Below, one piece after another: positions 16,317 to 24,093 of a stretch of 45,979 bases of DNA. The position numbers were made by a program, and so were the translations under genes. Positions within the stretch are counted from its first letter, which is position 1. The number at the start of each line of letters is the position of its first letter. The DNA comes from Limnohabitans sp. 2KL-17 (GTDB taxonomy: Bacteria > Pseudomonadota > Gammaproteobacteria > Burkholderiales > Burkholderiaceae_C): positions 1-45,979 of the forward strand of contig NZ_NESK01000031.1 in NCBI RefSeq assembly GCF_003063415.1, in the 5' to 3' direction. Below the pieces are notes generated by a model. That model saw nothing but the letters and a program-made list of their open reading frames with translations, had not been told where the DNA came from and did no database searches.

Positions 16317-18077
16317 TCAGTCGTTGGCGTAAATGTCAACGTCTTTGGTTTCCTTGATGAACAAGCCACCAATCACGACGGTTGCACCGGCGATGATGAT
16401 CGGGTACCACAAGCCGTTGTACATGTTGCCAGTCTGGGCCACGATCGCAAAAGCGGTCGTGGGCATCAAACCACCGAACCAGCCGTTACCGATGTGATAC
16501 GGCAAGGACATCGATGTGTAACGGATGCGGGTGGGGAACATCTCGACCAGCATGGCGGCTATAGGACCGTACACCATGGTCACCAACAACACCAAGTAGG
16601 AGAGGATGATGACAACGGTCACTTTGTCGAACTTGGCCATGTCGGCTTTAGCGGGATAGCCCGCGGCCTTCAAGGCAGCGCCCAGGTTGGAAGCCAACAG
16701 GGTTGCACCAGCTGTTTTCTCGTTGCTCAGGTCTTTGACAGACTTGGTGGCAGCTTCGATGGCCTTGGCGTCTTTGGGTTCTGCTGCGTTCAGAGCGGCC
16801 AGCTTTTCCTCGGCCTTGGCCTTGGCAGCAGCAACATCTTCAGCCGAGTACTTGACATTCACCACGGTCTCGCCAACTTTGATCACTGCAGGGGTGCCAG
16901 CAGGCGCTGCAATGTTTTCGTAGGACACAGAAGCGCCAGCCAAACGCTGTTTAGCGATATCACAAGAAGAAGTGAACTTCTTGGTGCCTGTGGGGTTGAA
17001 CTGGAATGAGCACTCTGCTGGGTCGGCAGTCACCGTAACTTGGGCAGACTGCTGAGCAGCGTACAGATCTGGGTTGGCTGCTTTGGTCAAAGCCTTGAAC
17101 ACAGGGAAGTATGTGACGACAGCCAACAAGCAGCCAGCCAAGATCAATGGTTTACGACCGATTTTGTCCGACAGCGTGCCGAAGATCACAAAGAATGGTG
17201 TGCCGATGATCAAGGAAATTGCGACCATGATGTTGGCGGTGGCGCCGTCCACTTTCAGCGCTTGTGTCAGAAAGAACAAAGCGTAGAACTGACCGGAGTA
17301 CCAGACCACGGCCTGGCCCATGACCACGCCAAACAAGGCCAAAATCACAATTTTCAAGTTTTTCCACTGACCGAAAGATTCGGACAACGGGGCCTTGGAG
17401 GTCTTGCCTTCGGCTTTCATTTTCACGAAAGCAGGCGATTCGTTCATGCTCAAACGGATGTACACCGAGATGATCAGCATGATCACCGAAACCAAGAATG
17501 GAACGCGCCAGCCCCAATCGGCAAAAGCTTCCTCACCGATGATGGTTCGTGTGCCCAAGATCACCATCAGCGACAAGAACAAGCCCAAAGTCGCCGTGGT
17601 TTGGATCCAGGCGGTGTAAGCACCACGCTGACCCGCTGGAGCATGCTCGGCCACATAAGTGGCAGCGCCACCGTACTCTCCACCCAATGCCAGACCTTGC
17701 AACAAGCGAAGGCAGATCAGGATGACGGGAGCGGCCACACCAATACTGGCGTAGTTTGGCAAAATGCCAACGACGAAAGTCGACACACCCATGATCAAGA
17801 TGGTGACCAGGAAGGTGTACTTGCGGCCGATCATGTCGCCCAGACGGCCGAAGAAGATTGCGCCGAAAGGACGCACAATGAATCCAGCAGCAAAAGCCAA
17901 CAGCGCAAAAATGAAAGCAGAGCCTTCGTCCAAGCCGCTGAAAAATTGCTTGGCAATGATTGCGGCCAATGAGCCGTACAGGTAAAAGTCGTACCACTCA
18001 AAAACGGTACCCAGAGAAGAGGCAAAAATCACCTTCTTCTCTTCCGCCGTCATCGGGCGGGCTGCGGTTGTAGCCAT
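16317..18077 (-). CDS. MHS-family MFS transporter with large periplasmic insertion
   Basis: A 586-residue major facilitator protein of the metabolite:H+ symporter family (ProP/KgtP-like). The N-terminal SSLGTVFEWYDFYLYG, the loop GRLGDMIGRKYTF, LRLLQGLALGGEYGGAATYVAEHAP and SDKIGRKP are diagnostic. MHS members are usually 420-550 residues. Here residues about 331-485, between helices 9 and 10 on the periplasmic side, form an extra domain with Cys356 and Cys372 and an Ala/Lys/Glu-rich likely helical stretch. The likely cargo is an organic acid or compatible solute; it cannot be specified. Start ATG at 18077 with GGAGA about 9 nt upstream. Transcribed alone, away from the 765-nt gap. Confidence 0.88.
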   Translation of the reverse strand: MATTAARPMTAEEKKVIFASSLGTVFEWYDFYLYGSLAAIIAKQFFSGLDEGSAFIFALLAFAAGFIVRPFGAIFFGRLGDMIGRKYTFLVTILIMGVSTFVVGILPNYASIGVAAPVILICLRLLQGLALGGEYGGAATYVAEHAPAGQRGAYTAWIQTTATLGLFLSLMVILGTRTIIGEEAFADWGWRVPFLVSVIMLIISVYIRLSMNESPAFVKMKAEGKTSKAPLSESFGQWKNLKIVILALFGVVMGQAVVWYSGQFYALFFLTQALKVDGATANIMVAISLIIGTPFFVIFGTLSDKIGRKPLILAGCLLAVVTYFPVFKALTKAANPDLYAAQQSAQVTVTADPAECSFQFNPTGTKKFTSSCDIAKQRLAGASVSYENIAAPAGTPAVIKVGETVVNVKYSAEDVAAAKAKAEEKLAALNAAEPKDAKAIEAATKSVKDLSNEKTAGATLLASNLGAALKAAGYPAKADMAKFDKVTVVIILSYLVLLVTMVYGPIAAMLVEMFPTRIRYTSMSLPYHIGNGWFGGLMPTTAFAIVAQTGNMYNGLWYPIIIAGATVVIGGLFIKETKDVDIYAND

Positions 18078-18842
18078 AGCGTTGTCTCCAAAAAAGAGTT
18101 CCCAACATGAGAACTTGGGCCGATTCTTGAACCCAGCACTTGCCCCTGACTGACTCGCAACCAACTGTGGCTTACATCCAATCGTTAACCCTGCAAAATT
18201 ATTCCGCAATGTGAAAAATCAGAGGGTTTGATCGGTATTTCCTTAAAAATAAACTGTCTTTTTATTCCGAAATTTAACTTTCCGGACCTTTGATGTCGAA
18301 AAAAAACGTCCTTAATTCTAAAAAAACCTGCAAAAAGTGCGCATGCAAAGCCCGAAGGGCATTCAAGCTTCTGAGGCTTATCGCGACTAAACAGCAGCAT
18401 CCAATGGCGTTTTGCCATAAAAAAACAGGTGCGATGAAACTGATTTGTATGGCCATCAGGGGACTGGGCTGAACCCAGCGCACAAACGCATGCACCCTCG
18501 CCATTCTAAAAATGGGCTTATGCCCATCGGCTTTTGAAGCAGCACATTGAATAGGTAGACCGTTACGCCATGCAATCAACGGGCTTCCCGGAGGCGTTCA
18601 AAGGGGTAAGACACCTCAAAATTTCTCAGTGTTTTCCCTTGAAGTTACCGCCTGTAGTTCCAATTAAAAAGACTGGATATGTAAGTTTAATGTCAGATTA
18701 ATAATTTTCCCGAATGAAACTCGAGAATCTGATTGGGAAAACATATTTACACAATTATTTAGGGGCTTTGATTCTGAGTTGGACGACAACGCACTTGTTC
18801 ATAAAATCCAAAAAATTTAGTTGAAACCCAAATTTAAAGTCC
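18078..18842. other. AT-rich intergenic region, no gene recognised
   Basis: This 765-nt stretch is visibly richer in A and T than the rest of the window. Short open frames on both strands have no family features, ribosome sites or neighbour-like codon use. It must hold the divergent promoters of the MFS gene and the 18843 gene. Two palindromic elements are visible: ATGGGC-TTAT-GCCCAT near 18510-18526, and arms TTTTCCC (18705-18711) and GGGAAAA (18735-18741). No tRNA or known RNA fold was recognised. Confidence 0.6.
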
Positions 18843-19139
18843 ATGTTGCTTGCTGTCGTCATTGCCAAGAGTCTGATTGAACTCTCTCTCATGTTCATCA
18901 TTGGGCGTTTCTTGCTGGGATTGTTGGCTGGCGCCAACCGGGACCACAATGTTTTTTGGCAACTTTTGGATGTGGCCTCCAAGCCTGCACTTTGGCTGAC
19001 ACGCAAAATCAGCCCCAAACTGATCCTGGACCAGCACATCCCCTTGGCCACCAGCAGCTGGCTGTTGATCGCTTGGGTCTTGGTGGTGCAATTGAAAATA
19101 GACATTTGCCTTGAGTTGGGAGTTGCCTCGTGTCAGTGA
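18843..19139 (+). CDS. Conserved small membrane protein (two TM segments)
   Basis: A 98-residue protein with a hydrophobic N-terminal helix (about 3-29, AKSLIELSLMFIIGRFLLGLL), a short basic middle (LLDVASKPALWLTRKISPKL) and a second helix (about 70-86). The spacing resembles small uncharacterised membrane proteins that I have seen in Comamonadaceae genomes; I cannot name a function. Its stop overlaps the GTG start of the TPR gene by 10 nt, so the two are translated together. It opens the plus-strand group that continues to the sodium/solute symporter, after the AT-rich gap. No strong ribosome site precedes the ATG, so the start could be slightly downstream. Confidence 0.65.
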   Translation: MLLAVVIAKSLIELSLMFIIGRFLLGLLAGANRDHNVFWQLLDVASKPALWLTRKISPKLILDQHIPLATSSWLLIAWVLVVQLKIDICLELGVASCQ

Positions 19140-19747
19140 AAAGCCATATCTCTCCCGTCAGCGCGAACTCCTCAAGTCGGAGCAGGTGCTTTTGGTTACG
19201 TCTTCAAGCCAAGGCACTTTTGGTATTGGGATTGCGCAGCAAAGCCCATGTTTTGTTTCAAGACATCCTCGAGATCCATCCAGATGATGTTTTGGCACTC
19301 AACAGCCTGGGCTTTGAGGCCTTGAACGATCGCCGTTTGGTTCAGTCTTTAGGATTTTTTGAACGCGCTCTGGTGCAAACCCCGGCCAATGCCAATGCCC
19401 ACTTCAACGTGGGGTTTGTTTGCGAAGAACTGGGGCGCAGCCAAGACGCGGAAGCCGCCTTCAATGCGGCCATTGCAATAGACGAAAAAATGGACAGGGC
19501 TTGGTATGGCTTGGGTTTGGCGCTGGTGCGTCAACAACGCTTTGCCGAGTCCCTGGTGGCTTTCGAGCGCAACACCCAGTTGCAATCAATGAGCCCCTAC
19601 GCTTGGTATCAAATGGCTCGGGTCCATATGGAAATGCAGGAACCCGATAAAGCGCTGCAAGTCATGCGCCATTTAAAGGGCTTCGAGCCCAAGGTGGCCG
19701 CGCAACTCGAAAGAGAAACAGGCTTGAAATTGGACAGGGCGGTTTGA
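19130..19747 (+). CDS. Tetratricopeptide-repeat protein
   Basis: A 205-residue soluble protein with at least four TPR units from about residue 27. Examples are AKALLVLGLRSKAHVLFQDILEIHPDD, NSLGFEALNDRRLVQSLGFFERAL and the following FNVGFVCEELGRSQDAEAAF, each with the small-residue pattern at positions 8, 20 and 27. TPR arrays bind partner proteins; the partner is unknown. The GTG start overlaps the preceding gene by 10 nt and has GGGAG about 7 nt upstream. No signal peptide or membrane helix is evident. A gap of 81 nt separates it from the DUF4212 gene, and a TTGACA element lies in that gap without a good -10. Confidence 0.8.
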   Translation: MSVKSHISPVSANSSSRSRCFWLRLQAKALLVLGLRSKAHVLFQDILEIHPDDVLALNSLGFEALNDRRLVQSLGFFERALVQTPANANAHFNVGFVCEELGRSQDAEAAFNAAIAIDEKMDRAWYGLGLALVRQQRFAESLVAFERNTQLQSMSPYAWYQMARVHMEMQEPDKALQVMRHLKGFEPKVAAQLERETGLKLDRAV

Positions 19748-19828
19748 GATTCAAACCCCAAAAGCCTGGGCTTTGTATGAAAGTTTGACAGTAGGTAGTT
19801 TGGTTTTTTCAACATGAAGGAGACAACG

Positions 19829-20092
19829 ATGCAGCTCACTGCAAGACACCGGGAATACTGGGGCAAAAATCTAAGAATCACAGGGCTGCTGCTGGCTTTG
19901 TGGTTCTTTGTGACATTTGTGGTTTTGTTCTTTTCGCGCGATTTGACGTTCAGCTTTTTTGGCTGGCCCTTTTCGTTTTGGGTGGCCGCCCAAGGCGCGT
20001 TGGTCGTCTATTGCCTGATCATTTGGTACTACGCACGCTATATGAACAAGCTTGACAAGGAATATGGCGTTTCTGAAGGAGATGAATCATGA
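19829..20092 (+). CDS. DUF4212 small subunit of sodium/solute symporter
   Basis: An 87-residue membrane protein with two helices (about 15-38 and 49-72). It shows the DUF4212 / Na_symport_sm pattern: REYWGKNLRITGLLLALWF, then FGWPFSFWVAAQGALVVYC and YARYMNKLDKEYG. Such proteins are encoded beside VC2705-type symporters and are thought to be their small subunits. The second ATG (19829) is taken as the start because AAGGAG lies 6 nt upstream; that Shine-Dalgarno sits inside the alternative start five codons earlier. The stop overlaps the symporter start as ATGA, giving tight coupling. Confidence 0.9.
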   Translation: MQLTARHREYWGKNLRITGLLLALWFFVTFVVLFFSRDLTFSFFGWPFSFWVAAQGALVVYCLIIWYYARYMNKLDKEYGVSEGDES

Positions 20093-22203
20093 GCGTTTTC
20101 GGCGGGGAAGGCCAAACCCAAGGCCAGTTTCAGAAGTCTCTGAACAAAGTTTTCTTGTTCTACGGCGGGGGCTTTGCAGCCTTCGTCATCGTGCTCGCTG
20201 TTCTTGAGCAAATGGGCATGCCCAAAGAGTACATTGGCTACGCCTTCTTGGCGGCCACTGTGCTCTTGTACGGCGGTATTGGTGTGATGAGCCGCACCAA
20301 CGACGCGGCCGAATACTACGTGGCCGGTCGCCGTGTGCCCGCCATCTACAACGGCATGGCCACAGGCTCTGACTGGATGTCGGCGGCCTCGTTCATCGGC
20401 ATGGCCGGCACGCTCTACCTGACAGGTTACGGCGGTTTGGCCTTCATCTTGGGTTGGACCGGCGGCTACTGTTTGGTGGCTTTGTTCTTGGCCCCTTACC
20501 TTCGCAAGTTTGGCCAGTTCACCATTCCTGACTTCTTGGGCGCGCGCTACGGCGGCAACATGCCTCGCCTGATCGGCGTGTTTGCGGCCATCTTGGTGTC
20601 TTTCGTTTACGTGGTGGCGCAGATCTTTGGTGTGGGCTTGATCACAGCCCGCCTGACAGGCCTGTCCTTCGACGTGGGTGTGTATGTCGGCTTAGCTGGC
20701 ATTTTGGTCTGCTCGTTCTTGGGCGGTATGCGCGCAGTGACTTGGACTCAGGTGGCGCAATACCTGATCTTGATCGTGGCCTACATGATCCCCGTGGTTT
20801 GGTTGTCGGTGAAACACACCAGCAACCCCGTGCCTCAGGTCGCTTATGGCTATCTGCTTGAAAAAGTCACGGCCAAAGAAGAGCAATTGTTGAAAGATCC
20901 CAAAGAACTCGAAGTTCGCGGTATCTTCAAAGCACGCTCTGACGCGGCCGTTGAAAAGCTGAAAGATGTTCCAGCAGCCATGGCTGCCGACAAAGAAGCA
21001 GCCACCAAAAAGCTGGAAGATCTGAAGGCCGCCAACGCGCCAGCAGCGGACATTAAAGTCGCTGAAGCTGCTGTTGCCGCTTTGCCCAAAGACGAAGCGG
21101 CTGCCAAAGCTGCTTACACCGCAGCACGCACGACCAACGCTGCCCGCGCAGCACCACCCCTGCGCCATGCTGAGCCTTTCCCGGGCAAAGACGACGCTGC
21201 CAGAGAAATTGCACGCAAGAACTTTCTGGCCTTGGTGTTCTGCTTGATGATTGGTACGGCTGCGCTGCCACACATTCTGATGCGCTTTTACACCGTGCCT
21301 TCGGTGCGTGCAGCGCGTGAGTCGGTGGCTTGGTCGCTGTTCTTCATTTCTTTGCTGTACTTCACGGCACCTGCTTTGGCGGTGCTGGTCAAGTTTGACA
21401 TCTACACGCTCTTGGTCGGCACCCCTATGGACCAATTGCCGGGATGGATTGCGCGCTGGAACGTGGTCGACCCCACGCTGATGGCTGTGGCTGACATCAA
21501 CAAAGATGGCATCTTGCAACTGGCAGAGATCCGCTTGGGCGGTGACATTGTGGTGCTGGCCACCCCTGAAATCGGCGGCTTGCCGTTCGTTATTTCTGGT
21601 TTGGTGGCAGCGGGTGGTTTGGCTGCGGCTTTGTCGACGGCCGATGGCTTGTTGCTGACCATTGCCAACGCCTTGTCGCACGACGTGTACTACAAAGTGA
21701 TTGACCCGAACGCTTCGGCCAACCGTCGCGTGACGATCTCCAAAGTCCTTTTGGTGTTCGTGGCCTTGGCTGCGGCTTATGTCGCATCCCTGCGCATGGC
21801 GGACATTTTATTCTTGGTGTCTGCGGCCTTCTCGTTTGCTGCGGCAGCCTTCTTCCCGGCGTTGACCCTTGGCATCTTCTGGAAGCGTGCCAACAAGTGG
21901 GGCGCGTCGCTGGGCATGATGGCTGGCTTGGGCATCTCGTTCTATTACATGCTCAAAACACATCCCTGGATGTACGGCTTGTTCCATAATGGATCGCTCA
22001 CGCCTGAAATCCTGAAGGCCAACACCTGGTGGGACATTGCCCCGATCTCGGCGGGCATCTTTGGTGTGCCACTGGGCTTCGCGGTGATCATCATTGTTTC
22101 GCTGCTGACCAAGGCACCTGACCAAGAAGTTCAGGAATTGGTGGAAAACGTCCGCTTCCCAAGCTTTGACGGCTCGACCTCACAAGGCAGTGCTGCTCAT
22201 TAA
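20089..22203 (+). CDS. VC2705-type sodium/solute symporter (SSS family), large subunit
   Basis: A 704-residue member of the sodium:solute symporter family, relatives of which are often annotated as acetate permeases. Typical segments are NDAAEYYVAGRRVPAIYNGM, ATGSDWMSAASFIGMAG, FTIPDFLGARYGG and ALSTADGLLLTIANALSHD. Two features stand out. Residues about 255-375 form a charged, alanine-rich, probably helical insertion between membrane segments. Residues 469-480 (DINKDGILQLAE) match a 12-residue EF-hand loop. AAGGAG precedes the start, which overlaps the small-subunit stop. A strong terminator follows. Substrate unproven; short organic acids are the usual guess. Confidence 0.9.
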   Translation: MSVFGGEGQTQGQFQKSLNKVFLFYGGGFAAFVIVLAVLEQMGMPKEYIGYAFLAATVLLYGGIGVMSRTNDAAEYYVAGRRVPAIYNGMATGSDWMSAASFIGMAGTLYLTGYGGLAFILGWTGGYCLVALFLAPYLRKFGQFTIPDFLGARYGGNMPRLIGVFAAILVSFVYVVAQIFGVGLITARLTGLSFDVGVYVGLAGILVCSFLGGMRAVTWTQVAQYLILIVAYMIPVVWLSVKHTSNPVPQVAYGYLLEKVTAKEEQLLKDPKELEVRGIFKARSDAAVEKLKDVPAAMAADKEAATKKLEDLKAANAPAADIKVAEAAVAALPKDEAAAKAAYTAARTTNAARAAPPLRHAEPFPGKDDAAREIARKNFLALVFCLMIGTAALPHILMRFYTVPSVRAARESVAWSLFFISLLYFTAPALAVLVKFDIYTLLVGTPMDQLPGWIARWNVVDPTLMAVADINKDGILQLAEIRLGGDIVVLATPEIGGLPFVISGLVAAGGLAAALSTADGLLLTIANALSHDVYYKVIDPNASANRRVTISKVLLVFVALAAAYVASLRMADILFLVSAAFSFAAAAFFPALTLGIFWKRANKWGASLGMMAGLGISFYYMLKTHPWMYGLFHNGSLTPEILKANTWWDIAPISAGIFGVPLGFAVIIIVSLLTKAPDQEVQELVENVRFPSFDGSTSQGSAAH

Positions 22204-22213
22204 AAGGTCCGGA

Positions 22214-22235
22214 TTGGCAAGACCTGTCTTGCCAA
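22214..22235 (+). repeat. Perfect inverted repeat after the symporter stop
   Basis: TTGGCAAGAC and GTCTTGCCAA are exact complements separated by 2 nt, 10 nt after the stop codon. No T-run follows, so it is not an intrinsic terminator by itself. It may protect the mRNA 3' end or serve as a binding site. Confidence 0.7.
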
Positions 22236-22252
22236 GATGACCCTTTCCAACA

Positions 22253-22288
22253 AAAACCCGATCGCGTGAAGCGATCGGGTTTTTTCTT
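22253..22288 (+). terminator. Strong Rho-independent terminator of the symporter operon
   Basis: AACCCGATCGC pairs exactly with GCGATCGGGTT across a GTGAA loop and runs into TTTTTTCTTTTT. The flanking A-run allows a bidirectional stem. It separates the symporter from the second DUF4212 gene. Confidence 0.92.
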
Positions 22289-22365
22289 TTTCTCGGTGGG
22301 CGTTTTTCATGGGCTCAAGGGAAAACACCCGATCTTGTGGGCTTGTTTTGTCTCTGTCCTTAGCG

Positions 22366-22641
22366 ATGACCCAAACAACACACTCGCTGGCCCTGAACAA
22401 ACGCAAACGGCGATTGACATGGCTGTTGCTGCTGTTGTGGGCCTTGACGAGTTTTGGGCCCGCATTCTTTGCGCGCAGTCTTTCATTTGAGGTGCGGGGA
22501 TGGCCGTTCCATTTCTGGATGGCCGCGCAAGGCTCATTCTTGGTCTTTCTAGCGATGGTGGTGCTGTATGCCTGGCTGATGAACCGCTGGGGAAGAGAGC
22601 TGTGCAATGAAGAGGCCAAAGCGAACCCTTACTCACATTGA
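22366..22641 (+). CDS. Second DUF4212-like small membrane protein
   Basis: A 91-residue protein with two helices (about 18-38 and 50-73) and the same plan as the upstream small subunit. It has a basic start (KRKRRLTWLLLLLWALTSF), then the paired motif GWPFHFWMAAQGSFLVFLAM and a cytoplasmic YAWLMNRWGRELCNEEA. It lies after the symporter terminator, so it needs its own promoter or read-through. No large symporter follows; the next gene is convergent. The ATG at 22366 lacks a strong ribosome site, and a start 19 codons upstream is possible. It may be a diverged duplicate that exchanges with, or regulates, the first subunit. Confidence 0.75.
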   Translation: MTQTTHSLALNKRKRRLTWLLLLLWALTSFGPAFFARSLSFEVRGWPFHFWMAAQGSFLVFLAMVVLYAWLMNRWGRELCNEEAKANPYSH

Positions 22642-22647
22642 CGCCGT

Positions 22648-24093
22648 TCAGGCTGCGATTTCTGCAAGCCGCTCAAAAGGCAAGCTCTGCTTGACCAGAA
22701 TCACCGTGCAGGGCGCCTGCATGGCCACCTTGATAGGGACCGTGGCCAACACGCGCTGCATTTGCAAGCCATGCGTTGCCGCCCCCAGGATGAGCATGTT
22801 CACCTGATTGCCCTGCGCATAGCGCAGCAAGGCATCCGCCACATCACCCGACTCGATCACATGAAAAGATATCTGGTGCCCAACCAAGTCCAGCGGCTGG
22901 GCCCATTGCTGCAGCCGACTCAAGTGCCATTGGTGCACCTGGGTCTCGCACTTGTCGGCCTCGGTGCTGCTGGTCAGTCCCGACGAAATCACCGTCACAC
23001 AGGCCAGCCGGGCGCCCGGGCGAATGCCCAGCGATCGGGCCACGGCTTGGCGCAATGAATACAAGGTGGCATCGCTCACATCCTGGTGCGGCACCGCCAC
23101 CATGATGATTGGCACTTGTTCAATTTGATGCGCAGGCAAAGGGCTCGGGCTGTACGCCATGCCACTGGCACGGACCCAGCGCTTGAAGTGCGTCCAAAAC
23201 CCTGTGCCCTTGGTTTTTTTGCCCCGCTCTGTCACTTTGACCTGGTCCGGGTGGGTCAGATCAAATGCCAGATGTGAGGCTGAAGGGTAGCGGTCTGCAG
23301 CCACAGGCTCCAGACAGCGCAAGATCACCTCTTGCAGCCATTCGGGCAAATCAGGGCGGTATTTGCGGGGCGGTGGCGGGTCCATCCACAGGCGCTGGCG
23401 CATGCCTGCAGCAGTTGCAGGCTGCCCAAAAGGCAGCTCACCGGTGGCCAACTCGTACAACATCACACCGATCGCAAAAATATCGCTGCGGGGATCGCCT
23501 CTTACCCCCACCACCTGCTCGGGCGAAATCCAGACGGGCGAGCCGACCGCTTTGCGCAGCTCCTCGGCCAGCAGGTCAGGGTATTGCGCATGGCACGACA
23601 AGCCAAAGTCCAGCAGTACCGCCGATCCGTTGGGGCGGATCAGCACATTGGCTGGTTTCAAGTCGAGATGACACACATTTTGCTGATGCAGGCTGTGCAC
23701 CGCACGCGCCATGGCAGCGCCCAACGCAGCCAACTCAGGCACTGTCAAGCTTTCGCGGTGATCCAGCCAGTGTTGCAATGTCTTGCCTTCGATGTACTCC
23801 ATGACCAGGTAAGGGACCCTGGACAAATCACCGGCGGCGACAAAACGCGGCACGTGCGGACCTTTGAGGTCGGCCAGTATTTGCAGTTCGACCTCAAAAC
23901 TGACAATGTTTTCAGCGCCGTCTGATGCCGTCATGCGCGGAATCTTCATGGCCAGTGGAAACTCGGCCGCTCTGCGGGTCCCGTCATCAGAAGGGGCGTA
24001 AACCACTTTGTAAATGTGGGCCATGCCACCGGCGTGCAAGCAGGCTTCGACCTCAAAGCCATCGATCAGATGTCCGGGGTTCAGGAGTTTCAC
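22648..24093 (-). CDS. Serine/threonine protein kinase fused to a universal stress (UspA) domain
   Basis: A 481-residue two-domain protein. Residues about 12-285 are a Hanks-type kinase: degenerate glycine loop AGGMAHIY, ATP-binding Lys50 (AMKIP), catalytic loop HLDLKPANVL with Asp144, metal-binding DFG 162-164, GSPVWISPEQ and DIFAIGVMLYELATGELPFG. The residue before the catalytic Asp is Leu rather than Arg, a non-RD kinase. Residues about 325-481 are a UspA fold ending APCTVILVKQ with LILGAATHG. No transmembrane helix is seen. The GTG start overlaps the phosphatase stop (GTGA), so the two are translationally coupled. An upstream in-frame extension lies inside the phosphatase gene and is not credible. 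Confidence 0.88.
   Translation of the reverse strand: MKLLNPGHLIDGFEVEACLHAGGMAHIYKVVYAPSDDGTRRAAEFPLAMKIPRMTASDGAENIVSFEVELQILADLKGPHVPRFVAAGDLSRVPYLVMEYIEGKTLQHWLDHRESLTVPELAALGAAMARAVHSLHQQNVCHLDLKPANVLIRPNGSAVLLDFGLSCHAQYPDLLAEELRKAVGSPVWISPEQVVGVRGDPRSDIFAIGVMLYELATGELPFGQPATAAGMRQRLWMDPPPPRKYRPDLPEWLQEVILRCLEPVAADRYPSASHLAFDLTHPDQVKVTERGKKTKGTGFWTHFKRWVRASGMAYSPSPLPAHQIEQVPIIMVAVPHQDVSDATLYSLRQAVARSLGIRPGARLACVTVISSGLTSSTEADKCETQVHQWHLSRLQQWAQPLDLVGHQISFHVIESGDVADALLRYAQGNQVNMLILGAATHGLQMQRVLATVPIKVAMQAPCTVILVKQSLPFERLAEIAA

Noticed and set aside
17040..17972. 310-codon plus-strand frame opposite the MHS transporter
   Set aside because: Low-complexity His/Gln/Asp-rich translation without initiation signals; antisense shadow.
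18185..18579. Small minus-strand frames in the AT-rich gap
   Set aside because: No ribosome sites, no family resemblance and overlapping alternative frames of similar length. Treated as non-coding.
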